NCBI GenBank assembly: GCA_013397455.1
Contig: VYZB01000035.1
Coordinates: forward strand, 1,607,637 to 1,671,636
DNA length: 64,000 nucleotides
Origin: Crotophaga sulcirostris
Taxonomy: Eukaryota > Chordata > Aves > Cuculiformes > Crotophagidae
Direction of reading: 5' to 3'
Part shown: piece after piece, positions 35,824 to 48,700 of the stretch
Numbering within the stretch: position 1 is the first letter of the stretch
Layout of the letters: each line of letters starts with the position of its first letter
Notes under the pieces: generated by a model
Databases searched by the model: none
Seen by the model: only the letters and a program-made list of their open reading frames with translations
What the model was told of the DNA's origin: nothing
Translations under genes and position numbers: made by a program

Positions 35824-38800
35824 AACCCAGCAATCCAGAACATACTGAATAGTAAAACAGATTCTCTCTCGCTGTTGTCTTTAGTGTCTTTCCAGAAACC
35901 TTAGCTAAACGCATCACTTTTGGGTTAGAAATGAATTATTGCACTCAGTACAGGAATAGCTGGAGGAAATGTAATGGTCTGTTGTTTTACAAGAAGCCAG
36001 ATTCAATGACCTAACTGCTCCTTTAAATCATTGAAGCAACATTAGCAAGAATTTTAGCAACAATTATTCAAAAAGCCAGTCCCAAGCAAAATATTCAGTC
36101 AGCACAAATGCTTGTGTTTCACACATATTGCATTGTGCCCTGAAATTATAGTCTGGAAACACCGTGATATGGGCTATTGTGGCCATGTGTTCAGAGAGCC
36201 TTAGTTCCTCTGTTCGCAATGAGGAATTAACTCCGGCATCTGCCATCCTTTTTTTGGCTGTGTGTCTTTTTTATTGTGGTGTATGAATTGGTTTGGGAGG
36301 TGGTGTAGGTTGAGTGAGCCAAGGCTACTCGGCAGAAGGCTGCATGCAACCTTTTACACAAAATAGTTTCACATCATTGGTTTTATTTATACATATTGAT
36401 TCAATAAAAGAAAGTTACATGTGGAAAGCAGATCCGCAAAGCATTTCTAATGAATCTAACCAGGTTTCCCACTTATATGGTTGAGAAGCAGGGACATGGA
36501 GAAGGATGAAAGATAAAAATTGAAGGAGATAGATAGATTATAAAGTATACCATCCTCATGTGTTATTAAAAATTTCTGCTGGGGTCCTTCATGCCCATTA
36601 TCTTCATGACTTGCAACAGTGACTCTTAAGAACAGAAATCTTTATTATACCTACTTAAGGGCTGACAATTTTGATATATTTATATTGATTGATATTGATT
36701 TTTGACTTGAATACTTCAGAAGCAGTATAATATAACCTAGGACAATGTGTGGAGACCTTATTTGACTTGTTGACTGTTCATTTTTAAATTTTGTTCTTTT
36801 CATCTGTTTTCAACAGAGCTCTTACTTCAACCCATATACCCAGTTGCAAGTGCTAAATCTTTGGTGATATCTATTTGCGGCAACAGGAGTTGAAGGCTAG
36901 GACAGCTGCTGGGAGATGATCGTGCCCCTCAGTGGGGCACACAGAGATGATGACCCCAAGAAGGCTGAAATGTAAGTGCTAGGAAAATCCCAGATGCAGA
37001 AAAAGATTAAAGCCTTTCTTCATGTAGGCAATATGATTGCAAGTGCAGCAACCAACATCATCTAGAAATCCAGGACATTATGTACGCCAACAACTGCTAG
37101 TGTCCTCAAATACTGCCTTACCATTGCTTTAGATTTGGCAATGCTAGAGGGGTCTGGTTTGATGCGAGTACCCAGCGTATATCAGCATTTGAAAGGTGGC
37201 TTTAGTGGGGTAGGAAATGAATGAGCAGGGAAAGCTCAGGGTTGAAGCTGGGTTTCAGAGGCAGACAGTAAAACCCAGAGCCAGGAGTGAGAGCAGATTC
37301 AGAACCTGCTTCTGCATGCCTTGCTTTTCCTAACTGCTAGATGCAATAGAAATGACAATAAAGAAACTAATTCAGCCATTAAGGGCAAAAAAGAAGCAGT
37401 TTGGGTTGATGAAGCACAGATACTAGTAAAACTGTCAAACTTCGCTTGAGGTATTTCAACTTCACTGGATCCCACCTATTTTTATATTATACTTTGCAGA
37501 ACATGCAAGTTCACTCTCATTTTACAAACTTCACACATCAGGAGGCCTCTATTCTTTGAGGTAATTTTCTTTAGACAATGTAAATGTCAGCTGCCAGTTG
37601 TAAGTATAATAATATATGGAGCTGTCAAGGAGTGAGGGAGAAATGATACAGGCAGCTCTCTTCTGTCTTGTTACTCTCAGGAAAGGTCAGCAGAGCCCTT
37701 CAAAAAAGGACACACATTCAAAGCCAAACTGTTTTCCAAAAATCCACTCTGCAGAAACACTGCAAGAGAGCACATGCTTTGAACCCAGCCAAGTTAGCAC
37801 CAATGTGCCTTGGGGTTTTTTTTTCTGTCACCGAACAGCTCCATTAGTGACTGTTTGTGGTGTAAGAACGCAAAGTGGCCAGAGAATGGACAGAGTTCAT
37901 GCTAATAATTGCATCCAGCTGCATTTTCTTTGCTTTGTGGATTATTTTCTTTTAGTTTTCTGTTTGACCTAATTTATATCTGAGCAAATTTCATCCTCTA
38001 ATGAATATCCCCACGTATCCCCATTTCATCTTCCAAGAGCTGTCAGTACACGAAATGACTCTCCACCCCATGGCCTGAATGGGAGCAGAGGAAGGCCCTT
38101 CTACCCATGCACCATTTCTTGCCAAGCTGCCTGGCTCACAGCTCTCACACTGAGGGCAGATTTGTCCCAGATTTTGGGATGTATGGCTGAAAATATAAGA
38201 TTCAAGGCAGATTATGACACTTAGCTGTGGATAGACTCATCAGAAATGTTATAAGTGCAAAAAGGAGATATCTTCACAGAAGTTTGGCTCAAATCCCCAA
38301 AATACTTAAGTGCTTAATTCCCAAGGAAACCAATAGCAATCAAATGGCTCTAAGCCCTGTCTGTTACATAAAAGTAGCAAAAAGAAATCATTTTTTTTCT
38401 CCTATCAGAATTGCTGATGCAATTCTGTGAAAATCTTCCCGAAAGAGACAAGGTTAAAGGAGGAAAGGCAAATTCCAGACGAATGTCATGAACAACTTCT
38501 GGTACCCAGCGATGCTTTTCTAAGAACATCCCAGCCCCAAAATGCTCTGGAATAGTTTCACACATGTTGGGTTTCAGACTATTAAATCCGCCTTCCAGAC
38601 TTTTGCTTCACCCAATTCGAAAAAATCAGAAAACCCTCACATTTCCCTGGAGGCGTTTGTAAGGGAAGAGAGCCCCATTTACTATTGCTGCTACATAATA
38701 CTTCAAGAAAACAAAAATGAGCAGGGCTTTAATGAATTCTGCCCATATCAATATTTATTGTTCCAGCTCCTCCTTTGCCAGATCGATGTTGTTAAAGAAA

Positions 38801-40812
38801 TGGGATCTTTCCCCAAAAGGATGTGGGTGAAGCCATACAGGAAGGGTGAGTCCCTCCCTTTGGCTCCCAGTTTTCTGATCCAAGGGCAATGATGAGCTGG
38901 ACTGTAGTCCCAGAGCCTTTCCCCTCTTGGCGTGGCTACCATGTCTATTTATGTTTTATTGGTGTGCTCAGCTGTTCTTTTTCCCCTTGGCCTGCACCGT
39001 GCTGGGATCTCAGCTTCTGAGCCCTGCCTACAAAATTCACAGGCAGAAAGCGCTGAGACAGAAAAGCATTAAAACGAGAAGTAGTTTTGTGTGTACTTAG
39101 GCCTACTGTTACTGTGGGGCCAAGCCCTTTAAGATAACACCGTAGTGTACTTAAATCCCAGACTGAGGAACTTGGTTTCACTGCTGTTTCTGATTCTGCC
39201 ATAGGAGGTCCTCAGGAGCAGGAGCAAATGAAGAAAGACAAAAGCCCACTACCAGAACACATTGTGTATGAAGTTACTATGACTTGAAGAATACACTGGT
39301 CATTTACCTGTGAGGATGCTTTGCCTTTGACACTTCGCTAGCCAATACTGAAAGCTCACTGGGAAGTTTTGCCAGAAGTTGTGCTCATGAGGGAGAGCAA
39401 AGTGCTGGTTTTTCAGTTCCTCCAACTCTTTGCCCTCAGCTGTGCCCCCTCTGGCCACCCCAGCAAGCCAGACACCTTCCTGTGGGAAGCAGAGACCACC
39501 CACCATGGCTCCACGGCTCCCAACTGGAGAGGGCGGACCATGTGCTGTAATGGTGGAGAGAACTGCCTGGGGTTTACCAGGGTTTCCTGTGAAGTGTCAG
39601 ACAAACCTATCTTCACCCCCTTATCTGTACAAATGGATGGAGGAATATTTACTCATCTCCTATGCTGCTTCTTTTAGGTCAGCAATGACTAGGAAATGCT
39701 TTGGACAAAAGGTTCATCAAAATATCAGACCTTATGTTTTCCCCTCACCATGCCTATTTTGACTACTTATAACCAAATAATTTTATCTGAAGTTTATTTT
39801 TTCTCTGCTTTTACTCCTTCCCTGGAAATTTACATTCCCCCCTACTCCCCTTTTATTCCCTTATTCTCGCTTTTAATTATCTTGTGCTCTTACTCTCGAA
39901 TCACTGTCTGTGCCTTCTCCCAAGAATGTGATTTTATGATAATTAGTATCAGACATGGGCACTACCTGTCCTAACAGGACAAATGAGATCAAACAATCAC
40001 ATTCCAGCCAAATTAAAACCAAGCTTGTAGCAGTGGTTTGTGACAGCCTGAAGCTTTCACATGAGCTGTGGGAGAACAGGCAGTACCTGAGGTGGCGTGA
40101 AGTTAAAACAGTGATATAAAGCCAGCTGATAAAAGTTGAATCCACTGATGCTCTTTGAACAAGTGGAGCTGGCAGAGTTTATTGGTGTCAGATTGGTTTC
40201 AGGGGGCTGGGAAGGTTTTGTTGCAGTACTAGGAGCTCTAATTTTCCTAGTCTTAAACGTCTTGTATTTCCAAACTGTACCTTTAGGTGTGTAAACAGCT
40301 CCTCTCCTTGCCCCTCACCACTGGTGAGCTGTGCTCATTCCCACGTCCCTGCCTGGCTTTGCTGGTGCAGGGTTGAGAATGGGGGCAAAGAAAAGCAATA
40401 CAGAGTGCGATGAGAAGGTTTTCACCGATGGTGCAACCCCTGAACTTTTACTTAGCAGTTGCTCCCTCTATAAATAAGAAATAAGCAAAATGGATGAGTG
40501 CATTGAATCCAATAGTGCTGGTCAAAGCAAGTGCTGTACTGGTTCATGGAGGAGAGGGTGTGCATGAAAATCTTCGCACCCTGGGGCACTGTGCTTACTG
40601 GTTACCTCCCTGGTCACTGCATGGGTGTGAAGGTTGCTGTTATGCTCTAGGCTCATGGCTGGGCTGTGTGTAACTGTCCCAGTGGGGAGGCTGGCTGGGC
40701 AGGCCCCCTGTAGCTGTTACGGCTGTGCCAGCCTGTGGTACCTAGAGGGCCACCATGCATGGCCCCTACATCCACCTGGAGGGTTGTGTGAAGAAAGGTC
40801 AAACTTTCAATT

Positions 40813-40824
40813 CCCCCCCCCCCC
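40813..40824. repeat. C12 homopolymer
   Basis: Twelve consecutive C on the plus strand, likely length-variable. Confidence 0.9.
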
Positions 40825-41937
40825 ATTTCCTCTCCACAAAGTCTGGCATTGGGAAGCTTATTATTCCCCTGCATAAAAAGCATTTTTCTCTCTGATGGCG
40901 GCATAGCTCTGGGAGTAGAACTGTTAATCAAACATTGCAGAAGGAGAGTTCATGCACACTGACATTTTATAATTCCTAAAAACCTATTTGTAGTCAAAAG
41001 GCAAACCAAAAGTATGTAATGACCCAGCTCAGATTTATTGTAAAGATGGATTTTTAGAATTAAAAAATGATAGAATTTAGGGGAAAAAGGTGTTACCAAG
41101 GGAACAATTTTCATACAGATTAACTCTGTGGGAAGTTTTGTAGGTTTAGGTAAGAAGTGGAATCAATCCCTTCTAGATGCACATTCAGCCCTTTCCCACA
41201 AATAAAATAAGGCATCCAATCACATTTTTGTCAATAGGAAGAAATATGTGTGTTGCAAGCTGGTCTGGCTGGGACTGAGTTAAAGTTTAAGTTATTGCCG
41301 TCTCTTTCATATATCCTGATATATTTATTACAGTGAAAATACTGAAGAGCACCATTTCATAATAACCCAAGAGAACAAGCCGCCACTTTACCTTGTTCTA
41401 TGCACTCTCTCCCTGTTTGTGTGTCTTGTGAAAGTTACTTAATTTTTATGCAAAGAAGTCAGTAAAAATGTGGGTTGCCTTGGTAAAGAAACTGCAGTGT
41501 GTGTTGGGGCTTGCTTTCACACAGACTACTCTGAGCAGACAGTTTTTCATGTCCCTCTGGCTCTACTTACGCTCCAACAGCAGTGATGGTTTAAATGCAC
41601 AGCAAGTCTGAAGAAAGGTCTTTTCTAAAGCTTGTACAGGACCATGTTCATACTTTCCACAGCAGGGACTCTTCTGGCAACCATTTTTTGCAGTGTCCAG
41701 TTGCAGAGGGCAAACCAACATGGACAGAACTGCCCTGGAGTAAGATCTTTGATGCAAAGACCTGGTGGACTTAAGAGCAAATACTGCAAGGAGAAAGGGA
41801 AAAACAGTTCTCTATGGCAATAGCAGGTAAGACAAGAAGGAAGGATTTTAAAGGAAGTGCAATATCAGATGTCCTGTAGCCTTTGGAGAAAACTCTCCCA
41901 GCATCAGGGGTAGAAAGGCATGGGAAGAGACCTCTCT

Positions 41938-41998
41938 GAGGCAGCTCAAGTCTAGCTGATCTTGTCTTGATATATGAGACTCTTCCTGAAGCTGCCTC
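41938..41998. repeat. Inverted repeat with possible hairpin
   Basis: GAGGCAGCT (41938-41946) and AGCTGCCTC (41990-41998) are exact reverse complements 43 bases apart. Inside them AGTCT and AGACT can also pair. The stem is too short and broken for a typical microRNA precursor. Confidence 0.4.
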
Positions 41999-44900
41999 TA
42001 TCCTTATTTCCTATCATTTTTGCTGCTTCCATCCTCATTTTCTATCGTTTTATGAGCTATTTTAGGAAGCAAGTACCTTTTCCTAAGATTAAACTAGTCT
42101 GACCATTGAAGCTGTCCTCTGTTTCAGGCCTTGCATCATAGAAATACAGCCTTTCCTTTATTAAATCTCAGAGTATCTGGGAGTTTACCAGGCTATTCCA
42201 TGTGTTAATTGTTTGAGTGTCATTTGCATGTGTGCAGAAATGCCTGTAGTTCCCTGGGAATTCCTGCCTTAGCAGTTAGTCCTACATGAGCCAATAAGCA
42301 GAAGTCCACAGAAAATACAGCTAAAGTCCATGATATATATGACCATATGGCAAATAAAGCAAAAAAAAAAACCACAAACCAATCCAAACTAAAGAAAGAA
42401 ACAATGCTTGCTCTATAGCACATGGCAAAGCTACAAACATGTAAACTCCCAGGCAGCCCTTGCTGAAGAGAAGCTACCCTAGCCCAGAGCCTTCCACCTT
42501 CCTTTGTTTTCAGAGCACCAGACATTTCCCAGAGGGGAAGGAAACTTTTTCCTTGCTTTTCTTAGCTTGCTTTTCCTTCTATGAACCTCTCAAGAACCAG
42601 TCCATGCACTCAGTTAACCACAGGTGCTATTATGGGAAACAGTTAGTTCAGACTACATTTCTGAGCAAATTGGAAATGCCAGGATGCAGAAGGAGAAAAA
42701 ATGGACTGGCAGTCTCCATGGCAATTCACTACTCTATTAATAATAATCAATGCAATCGTAGTAATGAGTAGCAATTTGTTATCATGCAGCACAGAGCAGG
42801 GATGCAAGGGAACACGTTCATGTTGTCCACACCATACTGACATGGTGTTCTTGAGGGGCTGAGTGGAACCAACAAAACAGAAGACTACATTTAACCTGAT
42901 TCTTTTAAAGGTTAGTGCATCCAGAAATGTTCCTGTCATGAGCAGGAATTGCAAATGTCAGCATCTCTGAAAAGCAAGGCACTAACAAGTGTATACATGA
43001 ATGCAGTATCAGGATATGGACATTGGCAAGAAACAGCCTGCTCATACACAGGTTTATTTACAGTCTGTGTCGGTCAATAATTTCTATTTCTAAGGAGAGG
43101 CAACAACCCAGGCCATTTCCCAAGAACACTTATATCAGAAAGGAAAGACCTATAAAACCAGATGAAGGTCTCAGGATGCATTATAATCCTGACTTTTATG
43201 CGGTAAACAAAACTGGTTTCCCATCTGTATGTAGAGATTTTGTAGAGTCAAATATTCTGAGAATTTTTACTCTTAGTGCCAGGTATTTGTCCTATTTTTT
43301 CTTGTTCAATAGAACTCATCAAATGCATGGTCTGTTTTTATGTTGTTAAGTGATTCTCATTACATCTTCATGGAACAAATGGCATTTATTCCAGCTGTAT
43401 TTCCAAAAGATCTTGCTGCTCGGGCACATCTGATTTTTGCAGTATTCTACTTTAGTGCTGTCTTTAATGGAGTCACTGCCATTGGCAAATGCTCGCCCAG
43501 GCAGTATTGCAGGCAGGCTTCTCACCACCCCTCCTAGTATGTTTGCAGGGCTACTACAAAGCAGTTCCCTGGGTGCACACTGACATATATACCTCTTTGA
43601 ACATGACATTAAAATGTCACTCTTTAATGTCACATGCAGTAAACGAGATATTTAAAATGCAGGAGAGTACTTAACTGCTGTATTTGCTAATGATTTTTGA
43701 AGCTTTCAACACACTTTGATGCAGAGAAATTCCTTAGCAGGAGAGCTCCAGTGCATGGTGTCAGCCTGTGTCATTGTTCCTCAGCAGCCTCTGCTCTGGT
43801 GTGCTAAAACACGAAGGCTTTTGTTAGGGATGTGCATCTCCATGGGTGCTAGGAGAAAGACGCTGGTGCAGCTGCAGAGGGGTGGCTTTCAATACCATTG
43901 GTAGTACCAGCTGGGGGAGGGTTTTTCCACTCTGTGATCAGCCATACTCATCGACTGTCCTTGGAGCACATAATCAGAATAGACATGCTCCTGATGATGG
44001 GGTCAGGGCATGGAGAGGACAGGCTGCAGGGTATGGAGTGGGAGCACGCATGACACTGGCTGGTGCCACTGGGAGAGCTCCTGCTGCCCAACCTGCCTGG
44101 CTAACCCAACTCTGCACGGCCAGCTGAGAGCCTCCAGGGACAGCAGCTGAGGAAATGAGACAAATCTCCACAGACAATGCCACACGCATCTCTTTTGTGC
44201 GTGCAGCCTTTCCTTCTTTGCACCAGCAAGGGGATAAGCGGTGATCCAAATAGCTGAAATTCAAATACTCAGGGTTGAGGAGCATGCTAATAATTAAAAG
44301 CAGCATCACACTATCAGGTAGGCACCTTGTGAATCTCATGACAGCAAGACAACTGATGGAAAGCCCACTCTCCAGTCTCAGCCTTACTCTCAAGGCACTG
44401 CTTGCATGTAATTAAAATCTCTGCTCCGAGAACTTGGCGGTACCAGAGAATGCAGAGAGTTGGCTGCTTTTGGTGTTGAATTCCCTTGCTTTTATTCAGC
44501 CTTTGAGGCAGAAGGAGCCAAGCCACGGGAACTGGCTGGAAATCAGACCCTTCCCAGCTGGCCAGTCCCCAGCAGGGATCTGGGGTAGCCCAGGCAGAGG
44601 GGGGAGGCATTCCGCCCCCACTAGGAGAAGGTGTACTCCTCCCCATGACTCCCACTCCAGACACGCAGTGCATCCTGCAGCCCTGCAATACCAGGCTGGC
44701 TAAAACCCCTGGTGAAACTGTACCTTGGCTCCCCACCTGCTACCACATGAAGTATGGCATAGGCATGTATCCTATAGCATATGCACACAAGTCCTTCCAG
44801 AAGCAGGCAGTGCTGCAAAAAAACGTTCGTTAATTCCTTGCTACACTATGGTCCTTTTCCTCCCCAGTGACAGTTAATAAGTGAAAATACTAGAATGATC

Positions 44901-45239
44901 CTTTAAAAATAGTTCTACTATAAGAGCATGTGGTTGTAATTACTGTCTTTATGGACAAGTCTATTATTTTTCTTTCCTTCCATGTCTTCTGCGTTATAGG
45001 AAACATGCCAGTTTTCAAACGTCTTGCTGCATTACTATTGGAAGTAAACTTCCAAAAAGCAGAGTTTGTTTAACACAGGCTTCTGAGCCCATCCCAAGAG
45101 TCACCTCCAAAAACTGGGCTGGAACAAGTCTGAATGAACTGAAGTTTCTAAAAGTTGCAGGCACTTCCTTACATCTTCACTTTCATTCTTTATTTCTCTC
45201 CATTACATTAACCTCTTGCATGTTCTCTTTCCCTGTTAT

Positions 45240-45740
45240 TTCTCCTGATTCTTCTTACCCCAGGACCAGTCTCCCTTCACCTTCTCCCCATTACATTTTC
45301 TCTGCCCTGTCTCTTTTGCCCACAACTGTCCCACCATGTTGTCCCCAATGCTGACCTGCTTCATGTGCCCCTCTGCCCCCTCCCTCCCCCCTGCCCCCCT
45401 GAAAGTTCCTTCCATTTCACATCATCTGATTTCCCTTCCCTGGGACTGAAATCACCCTGCCTCCTTATTTCCCCCCTTCTGACCTCCTTTCCATGGTTTC
45501 CCGTGTCACCATCTTTTCCCTTTCCTAGCCCCGATCCTTACTCTGTCCCCCAGCTCTCTGTGCCTCTGCTCAGTTGCCCTCCAGCCACTGAGCAGATCTC
45601 TCTCTATCCTCATTCATCCTCCCTGGGGGCTTTCTTTGCAGGGCTCCCCCTCTCACTCCCTGTTGCCTCTATCCACCATCCCCCAGCCCTCTCTCGTGCC
45701 TCCTTTAATCGCCACCAGAGCCAGGGTCCCCATCCAGCAG
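45240..45740. repeat. Pyrimidine-rich low-complexity tract
   Basis: About 500 bases with strong C and T excess on the plus strand, densest at 45365-45680 (for example CCCTCCCTCCCCCCTGCCCC). The 190-codon proline- and serine-rich frame at 45365-45937 is best explained by this composition, since few stop codons can form in it. No domain or signal is visible in that frame. Confidence 0.7.
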
Positions 45741-48700
45741 TGCTCCATCACCCTCTCCCTGCTGGCACTGGTGAGGCATGGGATTTGCACGGGGCCGTGG
45801 CGTGGAGCTGCCATTGTGCCAGAGCAATGGGCGCTGGCCGGGGGCATTGGCACACACTGTCCTCATCCATGCTGCCCCTGGGAACCACTCTCAGAGCCAA
45901 CAGGCACAAAGCAGCACCGGCTCCAGCCCTACTGTGAGAGGCTTGTTTATAATGAAAACAGTCCTGCTGGATGAGAGGAAACTACCTCTTCCAAAAAACA
46001 CATCGGATTTCAATATTAGATGGGGAGAAGTGGCCAAAGTAACACGACCCACGAAATACCTTTGAACATTTGAGATTTTGGCACGATGGCAGCAGGCACA
46101 GTGTTGCACCCTGACATCAAAACAGTCCCACCTGCATTGCTGAAACCACTCTTGCTTCTGTTGCTGAGGGTAGCCCCAGAGTCCCACCAGAGAATCTGAG
46201 AGTGCAATACAAATGCTAATTAATGAATTAGCAGAACATTGAGGTCAGATAAATATTTTTTTAATTCTCTCTCAGACAAGGATTCAGGTCAGGCATAGGA
46301 TGGCAATCTAGTGTTTCCAGCGCCACTCTGCATCTCCTTTCTCACATCCTTTTGGGACCAGAAAGTCTGGTAAATTGGTGTGATAATTCAGGAAGGTTGG
46401 ACACTGGGCCATCACTGGAGCATGAAGAAAATTAAAATGCATTTTCTATAAAATTATTCTTGGTTTAGAGATTTGGGGATTTATTTTGTTTTTGGTGGGG
46501 GAAGGAAGCATGAACACTGACCAAACCTGAAAACCTGAAAATGAAGATGTCTAGGTTTAGGATATTTCTGTGTTCAAGAACTGAAACTGTTTTTAGGGAA
46601 AATCTGCTCTGTCACAATGCAAGGCTTTTATTTGCCACCTTTGGTGAAACCAAATTGCCACATACCTGTCACATGTATATGTCAGAGTACTCATCCTAGA
46701 TAATGCACTCAACACACCCCAAAGCATTAGTTCCAATCTCTGCAGGGCCAGAACAGATGGTTACCCCATAGATTCATCTTTCTAAAAGAGAGCAGGAAAA
46801 AAAGAAAGTAAATGGAAAATATTGGAAAAGTAAATGTACATGCTTATAAATTTCCAGAATTACTTTACTTCTTGATGTAATTTATTATCAAAAGTTATTG
46901 GGTCCAAGTTGGTTTGGGTTTCAAGGAAGTTCTCTGGCCACTGAATGCCCATTACTGGCATTCTCAAGTCCGTGCACATACTGACATTTCAAGTCTGTAC
47001 AGAGTGTTTTGCTGCAGTTTGAAACAGCTCCCAGAAACTGAGTGAGAACCCCACTCTGGATCAAGCCAGTAGCAAATGGATGGATGGATGGGGAGAGGGG
47101 AATGCAGAACTGTACATGGAACTACTGAAGGGAGCAACTGGAAACACCACTTTCCTGGTAGACAAAAATATAATGGAAATAAACCAAGTGTAGTGTAAAG
47201 AGAAACTAATTAGACCAGACATGAACAAATAAAAGTGAGAACCAGAACATAAAATCTGATAGGCAGAAATAAATACACAAGTACTAACCTCAGTGTCATC
47301 CAGTGCAGACATGAGATAAGACAATTAACCTCTTGAAGATCTATCTTCATGTCCCACAGTTTTGCCTGTCCTTAAACAAGACTGCAGTCCCTTTATAAGT
47401 GGTGAGAGACATGATGTGGTGGTGGGATTCCTTCCTACTCCTCTGGCCACTTAGACCATTCTGTGCTGCTTTGCATAACCTTTTAGATGCGCTTGGAAAA
47501 ACACCTTTTCTCCTGGAATTCTAGTGGAATACAGCCTTCATAGGAAGAAAGAATTCCCTTTGTTTAGCAGCAGTCATCCAGGGTGCCAAGGCAGCCCTTC
47601 GGCCTACCTGAAACTTCTGTAATTGGGAAAAAAACTCATGCAAATAAGAGGAGCAACCCTTGAAGGCTAGACAGCATGTTAAGGTGCTGAAGTTTGCCTA
47701 ATCACAAGCCTGGGATTAGCATGTCAGCTAAAGACAAATGTGTATTGACAGCACCAAAACAAAGACAAAGCATCATGGGTCTTCCTGGGAAGTGACAGAA
47801 ACTGGGCTTCATGGTCACCGAGCTTGCTGATGTAGCATGCTGGGGGGAAAGCTGAGCACAGGAAATGCCCTCTCCTTCTGACTGTGCTCAGGAGATGAAA
47901 GCTTCATGCTTTGCAGGTTAAATACATTTGCACCGAAGGACATGATTCATGTAATTTATTATTCCTTATGATGAAAATGATACCAAATATCAATTGACTG
48001 TTCCAACTGGACAAGACATCTCTTATTTCAACACCTCCTCTCTGATGGCCACCAAGAGAAAGCCAAGCCAAGAAAGCAAATGCACTGCTTTTTTTTAAAT
48101 TGCAATTGTTTCACTCAAAACTAGCTGCAAAGCACCAGTAACACTAGATTTTAACTTGCATTTCACTATTTTCACCATTCACAAAACAGGTCAGGAATTG
48201 CACTGTTTCAGACCAAAAGGTGACTTGTCTTCTGGGTCTGTTGTCTCAAAGGGGGAGCCTGTGCTGGTTTACATCCAGGCTGCCACTATCTCTGCCCTTA
48301 CTCCTGTGTTTCCACCCCTTTCTGGTGATTGTCAGAGGGTGTGTAAATGATACGCCTATACCCTGATCTGCTAGGGAACAATTCATTTTCTTTTGATGGG
48401 CTTATGAGCTGAGGATTTAATGTGCTGAACTGCTCAGTGTGGGGTTCAGCAGAGTCATTACAGCAAGGGAGCAGGACACAGCTGGGAAGGGGCAGGTGAA
48501 GGAACAAAGGGAGAGAAGCCAGGTCAGCCAGCAACTGGGCTCTCAAGTGGCCTGAATTGATTTAAGTACCTAAGGGGATAAAATTCTTTGTGGTTAATGC
48601 TTATTTCTATTTTAGTCCAAAAGGACAGTCCAGATAAACAAACAGTCCCCTTGAAACAAACCCTCGAATGCTCCTCCAAGTCTGATCTCCATGAACCAGA

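Larger units (their letters stand above)
35438..45239. other. Intergenic sequence, no gene recognised
   Basis: Nearly 10 kb without CR1 or a recognised exon. Features seen are the TG/TA repeat at 35783, a C12 run at 40813-40824, a 9-base inverted repeat at 41938-41998 and A runs near 42361. The open frames in 43.7-44.8 kb reflect local GC richness, not a known protein. Confidence 0.5.
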
